From NCBI GenBank assembly GCA_937920335.1, contig CALGUT010000429.1, forward strand, positions 1 to 11,966: a stretch of 11,966 nt of DNA, given 5' to 3'. The position numbers and the translations under genes are program-made. Below the pieces are notes generated by a model. It ran no database searches. It was not told where the DNA came from and was given only the letters and a program-made list of their open reading frames with translations. Of this stretch, positions 8,601 through 11,966 are shown piece after piece (position 1 is the stretch's first letter; each line of letters starts with the position of its first letter). Source of the DNA: an uncultured Opitutales bacterium. GTDB lineage: Bacteria; Verrucomicrobiota; Verrucomicrobiia; Opitutales; UBA2995.

Positions 8601-9180
8601 AGCCAGCCGGCATGGAGTTGGTTGATCTTACCGTGCCATTCGCAATCAGTGAATAGCCACCAGCATAGGGAGAGAGAGGTGTAGCGGAATACTGGGCGGT
8701 GAGTGCGAGATTCTGGCTTCCTGTTATTTCGATAATCCTGGGGTTTTCCTGGCTACCGTCACTCCAGTGCGTGAAAAACAATCCCTCTTTTTGCGGCGCA
8801 ACGAGTTTGACTCTCTCTAGCTGATCGAGATTGGAGACGGGAAAGATATTTTGTAGCTGCTCTGTGTTTATTGTTAGCTGAGAAAGGCTTGAGGCAAATT
8901 GAAGACCGGTAAGGTTGACGGGTGCGTTTGACGTGACAGTCAGTGAAGATAGGTCGCTGAGGTCTGCGAAGGTGATATCGTCCTCTGGGAACAAATCCAA
9001 CTCTAGCTTCGCGGCTGCAAGCACAGCGTTGTCAGGGATATTGACTATATCGCTGGATGAGCCGACTGAGACGGTGGTGTATGCGGATGAGATATAGCCG
9101 ACCAGCGATTGGGGCGTATCGAGCGAATCGGTAGACTTTAAAAAAAACAGTTCCATTCTGTAACTGAAATTTTCATTCAT
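5641..9180 (-). CDS. Giant FN3 / RCC1-array / Ig-like repeat protein of the cell-surface type
   Basis: About 1179 residues from the ATG at 9180; another in-frame ATG at 9252 adds 24 unconvincing residues that overlap the TIR coding sequence. Order of modules (numbered from 9180): 1-120 with leucine-rich strand repeats (DLSDLSSLTV, then QLTINTEQL); about 121-166 an InlB-B-like or Listeria-Bacteroides-type repeat with FFTHWSDGS; 180-380 an unrecognised beta-rich region; three FN3-like modules at about 385-466, 467-556 and 557-650 (second and third with ATSYSIYRS or ATSYNVYRN and YYYWV or FFYWV); an RCC1-type array 652-941; an Ig-like module 944-1028 (FQWLFNSTPIAGA, then GSYSVKV); and a C-terminal module with LQTSTNMRDWTTL ending FYRVVFETPAPN, typical of secreted verrucomicrobial proteins. 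All modules are extracellular types, but the N-terminus MNENFSYRMELFFLKS is no signal peptide. The gene may have lost its 5' end. Function unknown; adhesion or surface binding is a guess. Confidence 0.85.
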   Translation of the reverse strand: MNENFSYRMELFFLKSTDSLDTPQSLVGYISSAYTTVSVGSSSDIVNIPDNAVLAAAKLELDLFPEDDITFADLSDLSSLTVTSNAPVNLTGLQFASSLSQLTINTEQLQNIFPVSNLDQLERVKLVAPQKEGLFFTHWSDGSQENPRIIEITGSQNLALTAQYSATPLSPYAGGYSLIANGTVRSTNSMPAGLDVQVGDPYELRIHYLILEDAATGGGDRSVGMNYNNQGPAMEIDVRINEYRWVLRNTDDGVRNSSILSTSLPSIKILEFSIRDSDDDTTLDFPFSRGTDSVSFTARADLSKGELFNGPLKVPNDPGYVNWDAVTGGTINILSASPAWLISLNVIPGPDYSIRFERHPSYLNLTQRITGYATEQPTAGPDFSSENIIINCTDPYADSFETTYELWRGTTSNPESAGLISTDPADLFHRDRNTQPGIEYFYFIRAIRDGRIADFSQSSSAVRSVNAPEDVQATQGDFSDRIRVSWTRVSGATSYSIYRSTSDDTATAELIAEGIGDNEYEDLTPDADTTYYYWVTSRAFDETSGFSVSASGYRVANGITTVRASDGLYTNRIQITWEAFPEATSYNVYRNSENNSESAITLATNIAVNQYDDLVGSDNEGVLFFYWVRPNIENVLGTLSNTDSGYIPVQRTNKILAWGDNDFDQTDIPDIDLSDIVEIAAGANHSLALRSDGTVVGWGRNEFEQSTPPDDLEDVIDIAVGYDHSLALKRDGTVEAWGRNTFGKASVPFGLANVIDVEAGAEHSLALLADGRVVAWGGNDNQQIEIPDTLDRVVQISAGGYHNLARQVGGAVVTWGDNSFGQLDIPTRITQVIDIAAGWNHSLVILPNGTVDGWGDNGRGQLDFPTDTQEPLQAKGLVIRDPVTARIVDISGGLFHSLALSAKGELSAWGETKNSQTESPESLGRVSQIDAGDEFNLIVEESAFPKIESIIPGNTTLLSGEDIVLRVRATGGPDIAFQWLFNSTPIAGAIDEALFLSDIKAAGIGSYSVKVTSGDNEISSSPIQIDVTTNQATITTQTVRAIRTYDGTYLFSPIETNPPGLSFAVRAPDNRKLPSTAGTHMISVDVEQDGYEAIPMENITLELDTLTGESLQLMETESGMTIRYLAPEGFRIMLQTSTNMRDWTTLAEVPNGDGSLHDFSLFTPKDDFYRVVFETPAPN
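6358..7227 (-). repeat. Seven tandem RCC1-type repeat units within the giant protein
   Basis: The encoded units follow the pattern AWG-N---Q---P--L--V--I-AG--HSLAL--DG-V, at a spacing of about 39-40 residues, with one longer unit near 6540-6600 that carries an inserted LQAKGLVIRDPVTAR segment. Recognisable unit starts are LAWGDNDFDQ, VGWGRNEFEQ, EAWGRNTFGK, VAWGGNDNQQ, VTWGDNSFGQ, DGWGDNGRGQ and SAWGETKNSQ. Seven units are the number needed to close an RCC1 beta-propeller. The fifth and seventh units are eroded (HNLARQVGG and FNLIVEE replace HSLALRSDG-type ends). Confidence 0.88.
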
Positions 9181-10411
9181 CGAGCCACCAACGTATACCC
9201 TGGTCGTTAAATGCCGTGGTAAGCGGCTCAAGGAATCGGTACTCAAGAGCATCCGAAAAGCTATAGCTTATAAACACATCGTATACGATTGGTTGGTCGC
9301 GCATGAGTATGAGCGCCATGACGGGTGTTTGAATTGCAAGGATAGTTAAGAACGGTGTCGTAACCGATGCGAGACTCGACCAGATTACTGCGATGCTGGG
9401 CAGTGCGACAGCTAGGAAGATCATATAAAAGATTCGCTGCCGGACGAAGGGAAGTAAGAGTGAAAGGACGAGCAAGAGACTTCCTCCGATTAGCCAGAAT
9501 ATTTCTTGTAGAAACGAAACGCGACGCACGTACTGATCTGAAAGGAAGTTTTCAAATGCGGTGACGTGAAAGTCTACACCGTTCCAGCGATTACCGCTCA
9601 GGCGACTGTAGACCGTTTTGAAGGTATCTTTTTTCGTCCCAGTGAATCCAATGGTCTGATCGACGCCAATAAAGACCCACTTATCTTTCAGGCGTTGAGT
9701 GGGAAAACTGTCTTTGAGTAATTCCTTATAGCTCCAGACGTTCTCAGCTTTTGCTGGATCATCGGAGTAGAATCTCAGATATTCCGAGCTATGAGTTGTG
9801 CTTTGCTTGATCTTGTCGACTCCCATGACAAACTGCGCGGCGACCTTGGGCCCGGATAGGGTGGTTTCACTTAGGTCGACCGGCATCCGTCTAATCGCGC
9901 CATCTGAACTTTCTCTCAGTGCAGCTAGTCCCTATCCTGCTGCAGCTTGTCTGAAGCGACTGAGGGGTAAGATCGCTTGTTCGCTGAAAACGCCTCCTGA
10001 CCAGGCATTGGTTAATTGAGCAATAAGTATAACGTTTCCATTCCTTCGGATGGCATCCTCCAGCGCTTGGTCAGCAATCGGGTCGTCGCTGTCTTGAGCG
10101 AAGAGGATATCGAAGTATACCAATGCAGCCCCAGCTTCTGTTAGTTTGTCGATCAGCTTTGCATGGAGTGAACGATCCCAAGTTACATTGTCGGGTTGGT
10201 TGAGCTCCTGATGCGACGCTTCGTCCAAGTATATGAGCGTTGCTTTATCCATGAACTCAGGGTCTGGTTCCTTGTTGATCGGAGAGAAAATGGCAGAAAA
10301 ATCAAACTCAAGGTTGAATATGGATTCGCCAAATGGACCCAGTCGGCTGAGGAAGCCTAGTGAGAAAAGGAGTAGAAAAATATAGAGCGGGAATCGGGGC
10401 GAATTTCGCAT
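9173..10411 (-). pseudogene. CHASE2 - 3 TM - TIR sensor protein, interrupted by an in-frame TAG and truncated in the TIR domain
   Basis: From the ATG at 10411 there are 159 codons, a TAG at 9934-9932, then 252 further sense codons in the same frame to the TGA at 9175-9173. Codons 8-24 are an N-terminal membrane anchor. Codons about 40-295 form an extracytoplasmic CHASE2 domain (PF05226): TLIYLDEASH, then WDRSLHAKLIDKLTEAGA, YFDILFAQD, ILPLSRFRQAAAG before the stop, DGAIRRMPVDL after it, and DKWVFIGVDQ and GVDFHVTAFENFLSD. Three membrane helices follow at about 300-323, 327-346 and 348-370. The cytoplasmic part starts VYDVFISYSFSDALEYRFLE (strand A and helix A of a TIR domain) and ends at GIRWWLDE, the second strand. 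TIR domains need about 130 residues, so roughly 90 are missing, including the region of the catalytic glutamate. CHASE2 conservation on both sides of the TAG argues for one original gene. A 159-residue N-terminal product could still be made. Confidence 0.82.
9932..9934 (-). other. In-frame TAG stop inside the CHASE2 coding sequence
   Basis: The minus-strand reading is CGC TTC AGA CAA GCT GCA GCA GGA TAG GGA CTA GCT GCA CTG, with no frame change on either side. The protein reads RFRQAAAG-stop-GLAALRESSDGAIRRMP, and the second half is the expected continuation of CHASE2 (a D-G-x-x-R-R motif). A single base change from TGG, CAG, GAG, AAG, TTG, TCG or a Tyr codon would explain it. TAG also terminates other genes in this window, so general TAG recoding is unlikely. 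Confidence 0.85.
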
Positions 10412-10429
10412 AAGGTACTACGAAAATCT

Positions 10430-10445
10430 GGCCTGTTTAAAGGCC
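10430..10445. promoter_or_regulatory. Short inverted repeat just upstream of the CHASE2-TIR gene
   Basis: GGCCT and AGGCC flank a 6-base AT-rich loop, 19-34 bp upstream of the CHASE2 start. This lies within the 143-bp gap after the NUP gene, which otherwise shows no clear promoter. The stem could be a small operator or an RNA hairpin in the leader; it is short enough to be chance. Confidence 0.2.
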
Positions 10446-10546
10446 CTTGGTCACGCTAATTTTGCTAATCCTCTTTCGAATTCACGGTATTTCCCAAGAT
10501 TACATAATTCCCTGATTGTTTCTTAGTGGAAAATCCTAGAAGACTT

Positions 10547-10560
10547 CAGTGAATTCACTG
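10547..10560. repeat. Perfect 14-bp palindrome over the NUP stop codon
   Basis: CAGTGAATTCACTG is fully self-complementary and contains the last codon (CAG) and the stop (TGA) of the NUP gene. With no loop it is a poor RNA hairpin and has no T tract after it, so I do not call it a terminator. A protein-binding site at the gene boundary is possible. Confidence 0.25.
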
Positions 10561-11604
10561 TGTCGGTGTTTTTTTCTCGTAATGGCTCCAGCCTGCTAAA
10601 AGGGATTCTACAACCGTATTTCCGACTCTGTAAGCGGCTTCGTACGCAGGGATACTGCCACCTGGGTACGGAGCGGTGGTTGACCACACGGCTTCTTCGC
10701 CCGGTGGAGGTGTAGAGAAGTTACTCGCAGTTCGGAGGACAAGTACCCGCTCGGTATCGACAAGACCTGTGCGAGCCATTCTGTGAAGAGCAGTCAAGGT
10801 TCCGTTGTCTTCCATGTTCGTCGTTGTAAATTTAGCTTCGCCACCTGAGTGAAGCTTCATCCAGTTGTTAGCCCACTCGTTAAGAAGGTCTCCGTGCCAA
10901 TAGGTGCTAGAGCCGAGGGTGTCTCCTTTAATGACTTTAGGGGGACGATTTGCTTCGGGCATTCCTTTAAATTTTTTTCGGAATGCAGCGAGCTCTGGAT
11001 GGTCGCCAAGGTCAATCTCTTTGGTGATCGAGTAGGCCCATTCAACGAGATCTGGATTCAATCGATAAGCGATAGTGTCGACTGTCCAACCATCTTCAAG
11101 GGTATCGGGCTTTTTAGCACCGAGGGCGATGAATCCGTAAGCCCAATCATCGGGAATTTCCCGGCCATCGATTTCGTAAGCTAGATCACCGTCTATGACC
11201 CAGTTCGCCCATACCGCGTCTCCAAGAGCTGAGTCCGCGGGGTCAGCGCCGCCGATACCAGCGACCAACCAGTAGGCTTTTGAGAAATCGAACCGCGAGT
11301 CCATACCTAGTGCCATGATGCTGGTAGTGGCATTGGTGACACCGCCGCCCGTGCATGTCAGCAGTACTCCATCTTTTCGGTAGTAGAGGTCATGTAGGCC
11401 TAGGGGGAACTCAAGCTTCTCATCGAAATTACCATTTTCGACCCAAAGTTGCATTTCGCCGGGACGATCACCTGTGTGTTCTCCGTTCTCAAACATGGAG
11501 ACAACCACAACCTTAATCGGGATCTTGTCCTCAGCGGTTAGGAAAGTACCAAACATACAGCCCAACAAGCTGCATAGGAAGAATGTGATGGTGGTTCGTA
11601 TCAT
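10555..11604 (-). CDS. Secreted NUP-family (purine nucleoside permease) protein
   Basis: A 349-residue protein of the NUP family (PF06516), named after the Candida albicans purine nucleoside permease and structurally related to nucleoside phosphorylases. The start MIRTTITFFLCSLLGCMFGT is an export signal: either lipidation at Cys16 (preceded by LLG, a good lipobox) or cleavage after FLTA at residue 24. The mature part begins IPIKVVVVSMFENGEHTGDR, then GEMQLWVE, the characteristic NUP opening. GGGVTNATTSIMALG at 86-100 and AYWLVAGIGGADP at 110-122 form the glycine-rich nucleoside/phosphate-pocket region shared with phosphorylases, and TNMEDNGT near 265 sits where purine-binding residues fall in relatives. 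Length matches the family. The sequence looks like a periplasmic enzyme or binding protein, not a multi-spanning permease, so transport as such is doubtful. It stands alone, with gaps of 102 and 143 bp on its two sides. Its ATG is preceded by AAACACGCCC, with no Shine-Dalgarno motif. Confidence 0.88.
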   Translation of the reverse strand: MIRTTITFFLCSLLGCMFGTFLTAEDKIPIKVVVVSMFENGEHTGDRPGEMQLWVENGNFDEKLEFPLGLHDLYYRKDGVLLTCTGGGVTNATTSIMALGMDSRFDFSKAYWLVAGIGGADPADSALGDAVWANWVIDGDLAYEIDGREIPDDWAYGFIALGAKKPDTLEDGWTVDTIAYRLNPDLVEWAYSITKEIDLGDHPELAAFRKKFKGMPEANRPPKVIKGDTLGSSTYWHGDLLNEWANNWMKLHSGGEAKFTTTNMEDNGTLTALHRMARTGLVDTERVLVLRTASNFSTPPPGEEAVWSTTAPYPGGSIPAYEAAYRVGNTVVESLLAGWSHYEKKTPTQ

Positions 11605-11706
11605 GGGCGTGTTTTAAATATCCATAGGATCGGTCTCCGCTAGATAGCATGTATCGTGCCTTGTCGCTGGGTATCTGCGGCGTAACCGTCATAGCGGCCG
11701 ACTCGC

Positions 11707-11966
11707 CTAACCTTCCAGTTTCTTGGGATTAAAGTCGGCCAGTAAACTGACCAGACTGTGGGAAACAAGCAAAAGCGCAAATGGGTGAAAGCAGGCAGCT
11801 GTAGCTTCCATAATCGTGCTTCCAGTGAAAATTTGCCAACTAAACCAACTACTCAGGGTGATGATACCTATCAGGCTTACGAAATTCGTTCGTTGAAAAT
11901 GGTAAGAGAGATTTTTCAAGATTCCGTCGCCCTCTAACAATAGCCCTCTTGATTCTGGTATGTAAG
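11707..11966 (-). CDS. Unrecognised membrane protein, C-terminal 86 codons only
   Basis: The frame is open from the window edge to the TAG at 11709-11707. It could start at a TTG at 11940, but no ATG or GTG suits that position and the frame continues upstream (IPESRGLLLEGDG), so I treat it as the 3' end of a larger gene. Two hydrophobic segments are visible: FVSLIGIITLSSWFSWQIF, and a longer one covering AACFHPFALLLVSHSLVSLL. The tail ADFNPKKLEG is short and probably cytoplasmic. I do not recognise the family and infer only that it is a membrane protein. The next gene, NUP, begins 102 bp downstream. Confidence 0.55.
   Translation of the reverse strand, partial: YIPESRGLLLEGDGILKNLSYHFQRTNFVSLIGIITLSSWFSWQIFTGSTIMEATAACFHPFALLLVSHSLVSLLADFNPKKLEG

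Noticed and set aside
9140..9147. Run of eight A (T on the coding strand) as a frameshift site that would restore the TIR domain
   Set aside because: The TIR stop codon lies upstream of the run, and none of the three frames after it encodes TIR-like sequence.
9181..9252. Upstream ATG at 9252 as the start of the giant protein
   Set aside because: The extra 24 residues are not a signal peptide and overlap conserved TIR coding sequence; the ATG at 9180, overlapping the TIR stop, fits better.
9932..9934. TAG read as pyrrolysine or another recoded amino acid
   Set aside because: TAG is the ordinary stop of the RCC1 gene, the TrkA-N/RyR gene and the gene at 11707, and no recoding machinery is visible.
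11605..11706. Promoter and terminator in the 102-bp gap before NUP
   Set aside because: I looked for -35/-10 pairs and stem-loops with a T tract and saw nothing convincing.

Overview
The window is about 12 kb of ordinary-looking bacterial chromosome. Every gene I can support lies on the minus strand, so transcription runs from high to low coordinates. The best guess for the host is a marine Verrucomicrobiota of the Opitutae/Puniceicoccales type. This rests on a giant RCC1/FN3/Ig-like extracellular-type protein ending in the 'LQTS.N...W..L......FYR' C-terminal module common in that phylum, on mid-range GC, and on start codons without Shine-Dalgarno motifs. The assignment is inference; no rRNA or other marker gene is present.

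Layout in transcription order: (1) 11966-11707, the end of an unrecognised membrane protein running off the window. (2) 11604-10555, a secreted NUP-family (purine nucleoside permease) protein. (3) 10411-9173, a CHASE2-three-transmembrane-TIR sensor gene that is broken twice: an in-frame TAG inside the CHASE2 domain and a TIR domain that stops after about 37 residues. (4) 9180-5641, overlapping the TIR end by 8 bp, a protein of about 1180 residues with three FN3-like modules, a seven-unit RCC1-type array, an Ig-like module and the verrucomicrobial C-terminal module, but no visible signal peptide. (5) 5588-3816, a membrane protein with two TrkA-N (RCK-like Rossmann) domains and a C-terminal RyR domain. 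(6) 3792-2773, a BtuF-like lipoprotein of the periplasmic binding protein family. (7) After a 303-bp regulatory gap, 2469-529, a DUF1302 outer-membrane protein, then 508-1, the N-terminal part of a DUF1329 protein that leaves the window.

Genes 3 to 6 are tightly packed (8-bp overlap, then gaps of 52 and 23 bp) and may be one transcript. The most interesting neighbourhood is a membrane TIR protein upstream of a TrkA-N/RyR protein. TIR domains can make cyclic ADP-ribose-type nucleotides, and RyR domains in bacteria have been proposed to belong to nucleotide-linked signalling or conflict networks. The TIR gene looks decayed here, so the locus may be the remnant of such a pair rather than a working one. 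The DUF1302-DUF1329 pair is a recurrent envelope module thought to handle hydrophobic compounds together with RND/MMPL exporters; no exporter is visible in this window.

I see no rRNA, tRNA, CRISPR array, insertion sequence, transposase or integrase.
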